Of a DNA stretch of 64,000 bases, positions 8,850 through 17,315 are shown one piece after another. Position numbers and translations under genes: made by a program. Location: assembly GCF_003967515.1 (NCBI RefSeq), contig NZ_BIFQ01000002.1, positions 248,001 to 312,000 on the forward strand. Reading direction: 5' to 3'. Positions within the stretch are counted from its first letter, which is position 1; each line of letters opens with the position of its first letter. This DNA comes from Dictyobacter aurantiacus. GTDB lineage: Bacteria; Chloroflexota; Ktedonobacteria; Ktedonobacterales; Ktedonobacteraceae. Under the pieces are notes generated by a model, which was given only the letters and a program-made list of their open reading frames with translations, was not told where the DNA came from and searched no databases.

Positions 8850-9662
8850 TCAAGGCCTGAGAGAAAGCAAAAAATTCCTGACGCCTGGAGTTCCTTCTGC
8901 CTCCAATACGTTGAGTATTGCGCTTCCTACAGTGGCAATGTCACTTTTATTGACAAGATAGCGAACATCCTCTGGGTGCTGAACGCCAAACCCAACTGCA
9001 ATGGGAGTGGATGCGTACTGACGGCAGCGGGAAAGAAAATCTGTTGTCGCATCACCAAAAGACGTTTTGGAGCCCGTGACGCCTTTTCTAGCAGCGCAAT
9101 ACAAAAATCCTTCCGTCTCGTTCGCCAGATACTCCAAGCGCTTGACCGGTGTGTAGGGAGTAGCCACGAGAATAGGATCGATCTGCTCTTGCCTGCAGGC
9201 AGCGAAATATTCTTCACTCTCCTCGGGGAATGCATCAGGCACAATCAGCCCGCGGATTCCAACCGACCTGGCTGTTTCAACAAACCGTTCGATTCCATAT
9301 TGGAGTAAAATGTTGTAATAGGTCATGAAAACACAAGCAAGAGAGAAATCTCTGGTGACTTTTTGGGCAAAATCCAGACACTGCTCCACAGTCACACCCC
9401 GTTCCAGGGCTTTCTGATTGGCCTTCAGGAACAGTGGACCGTCCGCAATGGGCTCGGAGAAAGGAATCTGTAACTCCACCAGGTCCACTCCACATTCCTG
9501 GAACAGACGAAGCATTTCGTAATTCGTCTCGAAATCAGGATAGCCTAGAATTTGATGCGCCATCAGTAAAATAGGCTTCCCTTTACGCTTTTCCAGAATC
9601 TCCTGAGCAAGCGTGCTGATATTGTGTGTTTTTTCGCTGGATAAAAGCTTTCCATCCTTCAT
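8850..9662 (-). CDS. trpA: Tryptophan synthase alpha chain
   Basis: TrpA cleaves indole-3-glycerol phosphate to indole and glyceraldehyde 3-phosphate and passes indole to TrpB. The 270-residue protein has the usual TIM-barrel length. The catalytic Glu is in ELQIPFSEP and the catalytic Asp in IADGP. The phosphate-binding GFGVQHPEDV and VGSAI are near the C-terminus. The ATG at 9662 has a GGAAGGA site and lies inside the 3' end of trpB (80-base overlap), so the pair is translationally coupled. No other trp genes are nearby. Confidence 0.93.
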   Translation of the reverse strand: MKDGKLLSSEKTHNISTLAQEILEKRKGKPILLMAHQILGYPDFETNYEMLRLFQECGVDLVELQIPFSEPIADGPLFLKANQKALERGVTVEQCLDFAQKVTRDFSLACVFMTYYNILLQYGIERFVETARSVGIRGLIVPDAFPEESEEYFAACRQEQIDPILVATPYTPVKRLEYLANETEGFLYCAARKGVTGSKTSFGDATTDFLSRCRQYASTPIAVGFGVQHPEDVRYLVNKSDIATVGSAILNVLEAEGTPGVRNFLLSLRP

Positions 9663-10839
9663 CGCCTAATCCTTCCGCTATGGTAAAAATATCTTTATCG
9701 CCCCTGCCCGAGAGGTTGATGATGACACAATCGTTCTGTGAACACTGTTGGATTTCCCGAAAAGCTCCTGCAAACGCATGGGCTGATTCAAGTGCAGGAA
9801 CAATACCTTCTCTGACCATGACCAGTTGTAGGGCCTGCAGAACCTCCTCATTGGTGGCCGCTTCGATGCGCACTCGTCCCTGTTCCGCTAAATGGGCGAG
9901 AACAGGTGACACCCCTGTATAATCGAGTCCAGCTGCAATGCTATAGGTATCTACCATTTGTCCGTCTTCATTTTGGAGAAAGAAGGATTTGTACCCCTGG
10001 GCTATACCGATCCTGCCCTGTCCGTACGCGAGGCGGGCAGCATGTTTTCCGGTTGTCGGTCCTTCTCCTCCAGCTTCTATTCCTATAAGTTCAACTGCTT
10101 CATCGGGCATGAACGCTTGAAAGACTCCCAGCGCATTTGAACCTCCTCCCACACAGGCATAAACACGTTTGGGAAGCTTGCCTTCCAATTGAAGGATTTG
10201 TTCCCTTGCCTCCTTGCCAATGATCGATTGAAAAAAAGCTACCAGCGCTGGAAAGGGATGGGGACCTGAGGCGGTTCCTAACACGTAATGGGTTGTTTCA
10301 AAATTCGAAGCCCAATCCCTGAGCGCCTCATTTATCGCATCTTTGAGGGTGCGAGAACCGGCTTCCACCGGAATCACTTCCGCGCCGAAGCGTTTCATCC
10401 AAAAAACATTCGCATACTGGCGTTCGATATCTTCGCTTCCCATGTACACGGTTACATGTAAGCCAAACTTCGCTGCTACAATAGCAGTGGCTACTCCATG
10501 CTGCCCGGCGCCGGTTTCGGCAATGATACGTGTTTTCTTCATGCGTTTCGCGAGCATCGCCTGGCCCAGAGCGTTATTCAGCTTATGCGCGCCTGAGTGA
10601 TTCAGATCTTCTCGCTTCAAGTAGATCCTGGGGCCGCCAAAGTACTCGGTTAATCTCGCGGCGTAGGTAAGCGGCGTTGGGCGACCAGAGAAGTTTGCCA
10701 GACTCTCCTGATAGCTCTGCCAGAACACCGCATCCTGTTGTATTTCAGTGAATGTTGCTTGTAATTCGTGGAAAGCAGGGTACAGAATCTCAGGAATAAA
10801 CATTCCTCCATAGGGCCCATAGTAACCATTCCTACTCAA
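9583..10839 (-). CDS. trpB: Tryptophan synthase beta chain
   Basis: TrpB condenses indole with serine using PLP. The 418-residue sequence starts SRNGYYGPYGGMFIPE and has the PLP lysine in NHSGAHKLNNA, the phosphate loop GGGSNALG and ETGAGQHGVA. The start codon is TTG at 10839 within a TTGA overlap with the upstream regulator's stop; an AGGGAGGGG site precedes it. About 20 extra C-terminal residues come from reading into trpA. Together with the SorC-type gene upstream it forms a three-gene unit. Confidence 0.94.
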   Translation of the reverse strand: MSRNGYYGPYGGMFIPEILYPAFHELQATFTEIQQDAVFWQSYQESLANFSGRPTPLTYAARLTEYFGGPRIYLKREDLNHSGAHKLNNALGQAMLAKRMKKTRIIAETGAGQHGVATAIVAAKFGLHVTVYMGSEDIERQYANVFWMKRFGAEVIPVEAGSRTLKDAINEALRDWASNFETTHYVLGTASGPHPFPALVAFFQSIIGKEAREQILQLEGKLPKRVYACVGGGSNALGVFQAFMPDEAVELIGIEAGGEGPTTGKHAARLAYGQGRIGIAQGYKSFFLQNEDGQMVDTYSIAAGLDYTGVSPVLAHLAEQGRVRIEAATNEEVLQALQLVMVREGIVPALESAHAFAGAFREIQQCSQNDCVIINLSGRGDKDIFTIAEGLGDEGWKAFIQRKNTQYQHACSGDSGKA

Positions 10840-11822
10840 TTGTTTCCCCTCCCTGGTAGCTGCCAGCGCTTATGAAACGCTAAAACTCGTTGTGCCGTCT
10901 CAAGATCCGTCACAAGAATATCAATCCATTTTCCGCGCAGCGTCGCTGTGATTGCTTCGACTTTGTCCTGACCACCAGCAACAGCGATGACATTGGTATG
11001 TTGTCTCAACGCTGCTATGTCAATGCCAATCATTCTGGTTTGTGCTGAAAAAGGGATGCTCTCTCCTTCTCCATTGAGAAATGACGCGCATACGTTTGCC
11101 ACAGCTCCTCTTTGGATAACATCATTCAAATCTGAGTCTCCAAAGTAGCCGGTTTGGACAATCGTTGCCTCGTTTGAGACCTGGCCAATGCCGACAATTG
11201 CCACAGTACTCTTCCGAGCAATCTCAAGCACACCGGCTATCTCCGGCTCCTTCATCAAAAGCTCTCTGGTTTCCTGTGAGGCAACAACTGCGGGTGCATG
11301 GAGAAGCCAGTAGGTCGATTTCAGTTTTTCAGCAAACATCATCGTATTCGAGTTGGCATGCAACGCTGATCCAGTAGACCCCCAGCCACCAACCAGAGGC
11401 GTAAACTGTAACGCATCTCGCTCAAAATACTCTACTTCAGCGGCAATAGCAGCGATCGTGCGCCCGGCCATAACCCCGACGATATCGTTATCCTTGAGCA
11501 CAGATTCGAGAAGTGCTGCGCAATTACGTCCGAGTTGCTGAAGAAATCTTTGTTCAGAAGCTTCTTCCATGCTGACGACAAACGCATCGAGAATGCCAAA
11601 TGCCTCTACGAGTTCTTGCTCAATGTCCTGCTCTCGTGAATAAGGGTTATTAATCGTGATATTGACAATCCCCTCAGCTCTTGCGGTAGCGAGCATGCGG
11701 CTCACGTGAGGTCGCGAAATACCCAGGCGTTTGGCAATATCCTGTTGATTGAGTCCATCTTCATAATAAAGCCGACTGATTTTAACCAGTAGTCGTCTCC
11801 TTTCGTTCTGCATCTCGGTCAT
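10836..11822 (-). CDS. SorC-family transcriptional regulator
   Basis: From the ATG at 11822 (GGGAGAG site) the protein is 328 residues, normal for SorC regulators. The N-terminal helix-turn-helix has GLNQQDIAKRLGISRPHVSRML. The C-terminal effector domain resembles sugar-phosphate-binding SorC/DeoR domains (VGVMAGRTI, TPLVGGWGS, VIAVAGGQDK). It overlaps trpB by four bases, so it probably controls its own operon and trpBA via the inverted repeat at 11849-11879. The frame stays open upstream to a second candidate start at 12026 (GGAG site) that would add a hydrophobic helix; I consider this less likely because it would place the operator inside the coding region. Confidence 0.85.
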   Translation of the reverse strand: MTEMQNERRRLLVKISRLYYEDGLNQQDIAKRLGISRPHVSRMLATARAEGIVNITINNPYSREQDIEQELVEAFGILDAFVVSMEEASEQRFLQQLGRNCAALLESVLKDNDIVGVMAGRTIAAIAAEVEYFERDALQFTPLVGGWGSTGSALHANSNTMMFAEKLKSTYWLLHAPAVVASQETRELLMKEPEIAGVLEIARKSTVAIVGIGQVSNEATIVQTGYFGDSDLNDVIQRGAVANVCASFLNGEGESIPFSAQTRMIGIDIAALRQHTNVIAVAGGQDKVEAITATLRGKWIDILVTDLETAQRVLAFHKRWQLPGRGNN

Positions 11823-11848
11823 TTTTTCTCTCCCACGCGTGCTTGCAC

Positions 11849-11879
11849 AAATGTACATGCAATGAAATATTGTACATTT
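11849..11879. promoter_or_regulatory. Inverted-repeat operator upstream of the SorC gene
   Basis: AAATGTACA (11849-11857) and TGTACATTT (11871-11879) are exact complements separated by 13 bases, 27 bases upstream of the regulator's ATG. The half-site spacing fits binding of a SorC-type oligomer and autoregulation. Confidence 0.55.
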
Positions 11880-12141
11880 ACATAATAACATTTCTTTCGA
11901 TTTCTCGCCAGTCTCTAGGGCAGTAAAATGATAATTCAGATAGGCGATGAGCAAGAACAGCATCAAAATTCCCATGGGGCACAAGCCAATACGTCTAGAT
12001 TTCGGAGATGAGGAAAGATTGGCCATATTATTTTCTCCAATAAAAGTATATAATGTATCTAGATGAATTATACATACATGCATACATCCCGCTTCATATC
12101 CATCTACCGATGCCTGAATAATTCTTATACAGAGGTATTAT

Positions 12142-12510
12142 TTGATTATGACTGCTTCATTTCCAAAACCTGAAGAACGCTTCGCCGCCGTCGTTGGGGA
12201 ACTCCTGACCTATCCAGGAGTACAACCACCTGAAGAGGGCGCAAAGGCCAGGAAAAGCTTTGGTTCTTCAGCCCTCAAATTTCAAAACAAAATCTTCGCT
12301 ATGCTTGTCAGAGGCAACCTGGTCGTAAAGCTTCCCAGATCCAGGGTGGATGAACTCATTATAAGTGGAGACGGAGAGCGCTTCGACCCGCGCCACGATG
12401 GCCGCCTGATGAAAGAATGGCTGGTGCTTGCACCAACGTCCGAGGTGTCCTGGCTCGCCCTGGCTCAGGAAGCCCTGCAGTTTGTGGGCGACGGTCAAAA
12501 ACCTTCATAA
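12142..12510 (+). CDS. TfoX/Sxy-like small protein
   Basis: The protein is 122 residues. It contains FGSSALKFQNKIFAMLVRG, LVVKLPRSRVDELI and GERFDPRHDGRLMKEW, a pattern found in small actinobacterial and chloroflexi proteins annotated as TfoX N-terminal-like. In proteobacteria TfoX links to competence, but that role should not be assumed here. An AGAGGT site sits 7 bases before a TTG at 12142; the ATG at 12148 is the alternative start. Confidence 0.65.
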   Translation: MIMTASFPKPEERFAAVVGELLTYPGVQPPEEGAKARKSFGSSALKFQNKIFAMLVRGNLVVKLPRSRVDELIISGDGERFDPRHDGRLMKEWLVLAPTSEVSWLALAQEALQFVGDGQKPS

Positions 12511-12657
12511 CCACGGATACCATTCAACATTTTGCCAGCAAGAATAATACAGCTCCCTTGACAATCAGCCTTCTCAAACCCCATACTGACGGAGAGTAAT
12601 CGTTTTCTCTCTCGCATGGTTAGTGTTGAACGTAGCGCGCCGCAAGGAGGCAGATTT

Positions 12658-13719
12658 ATGCAGAGACGTATTGTTTTTGGTATCGTCGGGGGCGGCTGGC
12701 GCTCCACTTTTTTTGTTCAGATCGCTCGTGCGCTTCCGCAGCGTTTCCATATCAGCGGCGTGGTCGTGCGTGATGCCGAGAAGGGCGCACAGTTCGAGCA
12801 GCAATGGGATGTGCCGACCTTCCGTACCCTGGATGATCTGCTCAATGCCGGGAAGCTGGACTTTGTGGTGCTGTCGGTCCCGTGGGCAACGACGCCGGTA
12901 TTGATGCACGAGCTCAGCCAGCGGCAGATACCGGTGCTGGCTGAGACTCCTCCCGCACCAGATGTAGAAGGATTGCGCTCCCTGCGGCCGCTGATCGAGT
13001 CGGGCGCGAAGGTCCAGGTGGCCGAGCAGTATCAGTTTCAGCCGTTGCATGCCGCCCGTCTGAGGCTGGTTCAGGAGGGACGGCTGGGACAGATCAGCCA
13101 GGTGCAGATTTCGGTGGCGCATGGCTACCATGGCATCAGCCTGCTGCGCCAGTTTTTGGGCGTCGGCTTCGCCTTGCCCACGATTACCGCCCGTTCCTTT
13201 GAGTCCCCATTGGTCGCGAGTCCCGATCGATCAGGCCCTCCAACACAGGAGGAGACCCAACCGTCGCGCCAGGTGATCGCGGAGCTCGATTTCGGTGGGT
13301 GCCTGGGCATCTACGATTTCTGCGACGACCAGTATTTTTCCTGGATACGTTCACCGCGCCTGCTGGTACGCGGCGAGCGTGGTGAGATCAATAACCGCGA
13401 GGTGCGCTACCTGCAGGATGTGCGCACCCCCATTTCATTCGAGTTGCAGCGCCAGAACGCAGGCGAGTATGGCAACCTTGAGGGCTACTACCTCAAAGGC
13501 ATCATGGCGGGCAGCGAGTGGATCTACCAGAATCCTTTCATCCCTGGACGCCTGAGCGACGATGAGATCGCGATCGCGACCTGCCTGGAGAAGATGGCTA
13601 TCTATGTCGATGAGGGGGTGGAGTTCTACGGATTGGCGCAGGCCTCGCAGGATCACTATCTCAGCATCCTGATTCAGGAAGCGGTAAAATCAGGTCGTCA
13701 GCAGCCCGCCGGTCTCTAA
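12658..13719 (+). CDS. Gfo/Idh/MocA-family NAD(P)-dependent oxidoreductase
   Basis: The start at 12658 has a perfect AAGGAGG site 7 bases upstream, giving 353 residues. The N-terminal Rossmann fold has FGIVGGGWRSTFF, and VPWATTPVLMHEL and VLAETPPAP match the family's EKP-type loop region (here E-T-P). The C-terminal half is the alpha/beta substrate domain. Members oxidise or reduce sugars, inositols or related cyclic substrates; the specific substrate is unknown. The EKP Lys is replaced by Thr, so catalysis may differ. It is monocistronic. Confidence 0.82.
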   Translation: MQRRIVFGIVGGGWRSTFFVQIARALPQRFHISGVVVRDAEKGAQFEQQWDVPTFRTLDDLLNAGKLDFVVLSVPWATTPVLMHELSQRQIPVLAETPPAPDVEGLRSLRPLIESGAKVQVAEQYQFQPLHAARLRLVQEGRLGQISQVQISVAHGYHGISLLRQFLGVGFALPTITARSFESPLVASPDRSGPPTQEETQPSRQVIAELDFGGCLGIYDFCDDQYFSWIRSPRLLVRGERGEINNREVRYLQDVRTPISFELQRQNAGEYGNLEGYYLKGIMAGSEWIYQNPFIPGRLSDDEIAIATCLEKMAIYVDEGVEFYGLAQASQDHYLSILIQEAVKSGRQQPAGL

Positions 13720-13745
13720 ATATATCCGACCACACTACTAATATT

Positions 13746-15614
13746 CTACTTTTTGGGCAGCAGGAGGAGTGGCAGGCAGAACCAGAAGGTCGTTCCATGT
13801 GAGGGATCGCTGATCACGCCGACGTCACCCTCCTGGCGCTTCATAAACTCGCGACAGAGATAGAAGCCCAGGCCAAGACTCAAATCTAGCTCGTGTTGGA
13901 TGGCGCCCTCTTTCGACCGATAGAAGCGGTCCCAGAGATGAGCCTGTTCGTCAGCATTGAGACTCTGCCCTTGACTGTGTACATACACATGGGTCGTCAT
14001 CTCTTCAACCGTGACACGCACCGAGATGGGCTGCGCTATATTCGTTGCGCGCAGGGCGTTCTCCACATAGATGGTTAGCGTCTGGGCGATCCTTTCACTG
14101 TCGGCCCGCACGATTATCGGCTGCTCCACGGTCTCTGTGATCAGAGAGATGGCACGATCCGGCGCGTCCTGTCGCAGCATCTCCACTGTATGTGTGACGA
14201 TCTTTTTCAGGTCGCAGGGCTTCAGCATCAATGTGAGTTGATTGGACTGGATGCGCGCGTCATCGACCAGGTCATTGATCATGCGCTGCTGCACGCGGGC
14301 GCTCTGGGCAGCCGCCTCCAATGGCTGCTGTACGCGGGTGAAATGTGGGACCAGCGCCTCGGGGCAGCCTGGCATCTGGCGTTTGAGGGATTCGACCCGG
14401 CGCTGGGCCAGCTGGATGTTGCCGAGAATGCCCGTCAGCGGGGTGCGCAATTCATGCGCGGCAATCGTCAGAAAATCGGTCGTCAGCTGCTTGATCTCGT
14501 TCAATATGAACTCTTTCGTCTGGGCCTCGGATCGTTCCTTTAAAATACAGATACATTCAATGACCAGCATGGTGTGCCCGGCCACAACTTTGACCAGTTC
14601 GATCTCCTCTGGTGTGTATTCATCGTTCAACCTGGCCTTGACGATCTGAATCATACCAACCATGCGCTGCTCCACAAATAAGGGGACCAGCAAGAGGTTT
14701 TCAACCGGCGTATCCGAGGGAAAGATAAGCGAGCGATATAACTGATCGCTGGTGAGCAGGACCTCCTGGTTGGCGCCGAGATGCATGATCTTCGTCTCAT
14801 CGAGAAATTCAGAGAGCTGTAATCGGCCCCCTCTTTCACGAAGATACTGCTCCTGCTCGGATGTCAGACCACTGCCAGCTACGTAATAGATCAGGTCGGT
14901 TGGCAATCTGAAGGCCAGCAGGGCCACGCGCTGACAATCCAGGATATTGTGAATAACCTCGGCAACCTGTTGCGCCACAAATAATACCGGGGGCGAGAGC
15001 AGAATCGATTCTTCAGGTAGCGGATGGCTGGCGATATCAGGCATGTGCTCAAGCGCCTCGGTGATGCTAACGATGGCTTCATACACCCTTTGCAGGTGTA
15101 GAGCCTTCTGATAGCGGCTCTGAATCTGATGGAAGACGGCAATAATGCCAATTACTTCACGCCGCCGGTCAAGCAGCGCCGAACAGTAGAGAATGCTGGC
15201 ATAACGCGTGCCAGATGGGGTACGAAAGAAGATGGGATAACCATATGTAGGATAGCTATATGAATGAGCGGCTGGCTGCTCCTCAAACAGCGACTGTAGC
15301 CATGGTTGTATATGCATCGGCCGCAATTGCTCGTCGCTAATGGTGTAGAATTGAAAAAAGCGCTCGAATTCAGCATTATGCCATTCTTCGTGTGAGTCGA
15401 TCTCAAAAATTTTGCGTGCCTCGGCATTGATCAACTGGATCTTGCTGTCTCGATCACATGCGATTACCCCCTCGGGAAAAAATTCCAGAAATGGTTCACA
15501 CTGCTCCCACCATCCATCTTCCTGGAAGGGGCTCGCGGGCTCAGTGCCTTTTCCAAAGATCGCTGGTTTTTGACGCGCCTTGTTCTGATAAACACGTCGT
15601 ATGCGCTTGCCCAC
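13746..15614 (-). CDS. PAS/GAF sensor histidine kinase
   Basis: I choose a GTG at 15614 because AAGGAGG lies 6 bases upstream; this gives 622 residues. A PAS-like domain (about 35-150) is followed by a GAF domain (about 190-365). The dimerisation/phosphoacceptor segment carries the H-box HELRTPLTG near residue 395. The ATP-binding domain includes YVENALRAT (N-box) and LGLGFYLCREF (G-box). No membrane helix is evident, so it probably senses a cytoplasmic or diffusible signal. No response regulator gene is adjacent, so its partner is elsewhere. Confidence 0.9.
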   Translation of the reverse strand: MGKRIRRVYQNKARQKPAIFGKGTEPASPFQEDGWWEQCEPFLEFFPEGVIACDRDSKIQLINAEARKIFEIDSHEEWHNAEFERFFQFYTISDEQLRPMHIQPWLQSLFEEQPAAHSYSYPTYGYPIFFRTPSGTRYASILYCSALLDRRREVIGIIAVFHQIQSRYQKALHLQRVYEAIVSITEALEHMPDIASHPLPEESILLSPPVLFVAQQVAEVIHNILDCQRVALLAFRLPTDLIYYVAGSGLTSEQEQYLRERGGRLQLSEFLDETKIMHLGANQEVLLTSDQLYRSLIFPSDTPVENLLLVPLFVEQRMVGMIQIVKARLNDEYTPEEIELVKVVAGHTMLVIECICILKERSEAQTKEFILNEIKQLTTDFLTIAAHELRTPLTGILGNIQLAQRRVESLKRQMPGCPEALVPHFTRVQQPLEAAAQSARVQQRMINDLVDDARIQSNQLTLMLKPCDLKKIVTHTVEMLRQDAPDRAISLITETVEQPIIVRADSERIAQTLTIYVENALRATNIAQPISVRVTVEEMTTHVYVHSQGQSLNADEQAHLWDRFYRSKEGAIQHELDLSLGLGFYLCREFMKRQEGDVGVISDPSHGTTFWFCLPLLLLPKK

Positions 15615-16022
15615 CTCATCCCTCCTTTCTACATATCTCGTATGATATACACACCATACCACGCCTCACAGATATGCAGGCAACCTCATCACCCTGACAA
15701 TTGGAATGGATACAGAAAATCTTGCAGGGACTGGCCCAGGAATGGGAGCGCTTTCATAGCCGCTATCGATTTTATGTCACCTATGGACAGGGGTGAGCCT
15801 TCATTTGTTGCCACTCTTATACTTATTCATAGAATACTAATGGTTGGTGCAAACTATAGATCGCACCAACCATTAAACATAGTACGCCGTTCATTTGGAT
15901 GAGTATAGCCACACTTAAGCGCGTTTCCGCCAACTTTTTTTTAACCAGGCCGTTCATCTAAATGAGCGCGGCCGTTTTTTATAGTTAAAAACAATGGTGA
16001 AGCAGTAGAAGGATAGAGCAAG
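15615..16022. other. Intergenic region with a 13-bp-stem hairpin
   Basis: The space between the divergent histidine kinase and the 69-residue ORF contains a hairpin with arms 15838-15850 (TAATGGTTGGTGC) and 15863-15875. It also has a T-rich tract near 15935 and a GCGGCCGTTTTTTAT stretch near 15970. Nothing else recognisable. Confidence 0.5.
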
Positions 16023-16232
16023 ATGGGAATTTTTCAGGCATCACGAGAGCAGAAATCATCAATTGAGGAAAACAATTTTATACCACAGCATATTAACTTC
16101 GCAGATGATATCAAAGAGATCCGGAGAGCACGAGGTAATATCGATATCCGCAACCTTCATCCCGAAATGACAGAACAAGAGACAGCAGAATACCTGCGTA
16201 CCTTGATTGCCAATCATATGTCTGGATTCTGA
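16023..16232 (+). CDS. Small protein of unknown function upstream of the TOMM locus
   Basis: The 69-residue protein has an AAGGAT site about 10 bases before the ATG. It is charged, lacks Cys, and reads IRRARGNIDIRNLHPEMTEQETAEYLRTLI in its second half (split here by no known motif). I do not recognise a family. It points toward the RiPP precursor gene 540 bases downstream but is separated by a possible terminator (16236-16259), so membership in that cluster is only a guess. Confidence 0.5.
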   Translation: MGIFQASREQKSSIEENNFIPQHINFADDIKEIRRARGNIDIRNLHPEMTEQETAEYLRTLIANHMSGF

Positions 16233-16771
16233 TGCGCTGGCAGCCCTGCGCTGCCAGTATGCCCTGGGTAGATCATCCCATCCATGCAATCTTCGCGCGT
16301 GGCCCTCGATGCATCTACTCAATAATCAAGCCACAATGCCCAGGGAACCGCTTGATACGCCCCCAAAAATCTGTTTTCTGGGCTACACTTGAATCGTGTC
16401 CACCTGCCCCATTTGCCTTCGGCAATTGCGACATTTATGAAAAAACGGGTAGATCGCATCCCTATTATGGCGGATGAGTTACTGCCCACCATCCTCGCGC
16501 GCATTTTATTTATTCGCTAGCCACAGGCAACCAGACGCGCCTTGACTTGCCTCTACCCGGTATGTCATTTTAGCCTTGGATAGTACATTATTTAGCTGTG
16601 ATTTCCTTAATAATGTACTCGTGTTCAGTTTTGATTCAAACTCCTGTGTATAACGCTCGTCCAGCCGTTTACGTAGGTTGTTGATAGTAGGAATCTCGGA
16701 CAGGCACGCCTGGCATCATAGCAAGCCGAAAGATACTGGATCCACAAGCAATACAGAAAGGAGTTCCCATC
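16233..16771. other. Leader region upstream of the RiPP precursor
   Basis: It contains a short hairpin CTGGCAG-N7-CTGCCAG just after the 69-residue ORF, a possible terminator. Further on, an 11-bp inverted repeat AGTACATTATT (16582-16592) / AATAATGTACT (16609-16619) lies about 150 bases before the precursor start and is a candidate regulatory site. No gene is seen. Confidence 0.5.
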
Positions 16772-17128
16772 ATGAATCACAGTGATCCTGAGATCCGCAC
16801 CAGAGCTGAACAGCTATCTAAGAAGTTCGTAGATTTCATCGACCTAGATGACAAGGACCTGCAAGAGGTCCAGGTTACAGAGGTTGGCTGCAGTGGTGGT
16901 CAGTGTGGTGGTCAGTGTGGTGGTCAGTGCCAAAAACCTATCATTGTGAACTGTGGTGGCAAGTGTGGTGGACACAACTGTGGTTGTGGGCATCATCGCT
17001 GTGGCAACTGCGGCTGTAAATGCGGCGGCTGCCGTGGTTGTGGTTGTGGTTGTGGTTGTGGTTGTGGCTGTGGCTGTAACTGTGGTTGTGGCTGCGGCTG
17101 TGGCTGTGATTGCAGCGCCTGCGGCTAG
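16772..17128 (+). CDS. TOMM (azol(in)e-modified RiPP) precursor peptide
   Basis: The 118-residue peptide has a GAAAGGAG ribosome site. Residues 1-39 form an acidic, Cys-free leader (HSDPEIRTRAEQLSKKFV, then FIDLDDKDLQEVQVTEVG). From Cys40 to the end, 27 Cys alternate largely with Gly: three GGQC units, a HNCGCGHHRC stretch, then long runs of CG dipeptides ending DCSACG. A Cys-free leader followed by a Cys/Gly core, directly upstream of E1-like and YcaO genes, matches heterocycloanthracin/sonorensin-type thiazole-peptide precursors. Cys residues would be cyclodehydrated to thiazolines and oxidised to thiazoles. The core DNA is a near-microsatellite of GGTTGT/GGCTGT units. A metallothionein is the alternative but fits the context poorly. 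Confidence 0.85.
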   Translation: MNHSDPEIRTRAEQLSKKFVDFIDLDDKDLQEVQVTEVGCSGGQCGGQCGGQCQKPIIVNCGGKCGGHNCGCGHHRCGNCGCKCGGCRGCGCGCGCGCGCGCNCGCGCGCGCDCSACG

Positions 17129-17150
17129 TGATGAGCATCCGTTGTACAAC

Positions 17151-17262
17151 TCTATGGTGTATGGGGGCGCACTGCGCCCCCATACACCATAGAAAAACCC
17201 GGTGCGGTCGCGCAGGCGGACACCCGTGTGGGAGCACTCATGTATCCCCGATAAGAGAAGCG
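17151..17262 (+). repeat. Hairpin-plus-tail dispersed repeat, copy B
   Basis: Arms 17151-17170 and 17174-17193 form a perfect 20-bp stem with a GGGGGCGC apex, followed by AAAAA and the conserved tail (GGTGCGGTCGCGCAGGCGGA at 17201 onward). It starts 22 bases after the precursor stop and before the maturation genes, so it may attenuate transcription and give more precursor than enzyme mRNA. Confidence 0.8.
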
Positions 17263-17315
17263 CTTGATACCTTGTCAGGCATACGGCTTCGGATCAAGAT
17301 AGGTTGGTAGAAAAG

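Noticed and set aside
16772..17128. Metallothionein-like protein
   Set aside because: Cys-Gly alternation could bind metal, but the Cys-free leader and directly adjacent E1-like and YcaO genes fit a RiPP precursor better.
16844..17237. Thr/Ala- and His/Asn-rich ORFs opposite the precursor gene
   Set aside because: They are antisense translations of the repetitive Gly-Cys codons and lack ribosome sites.
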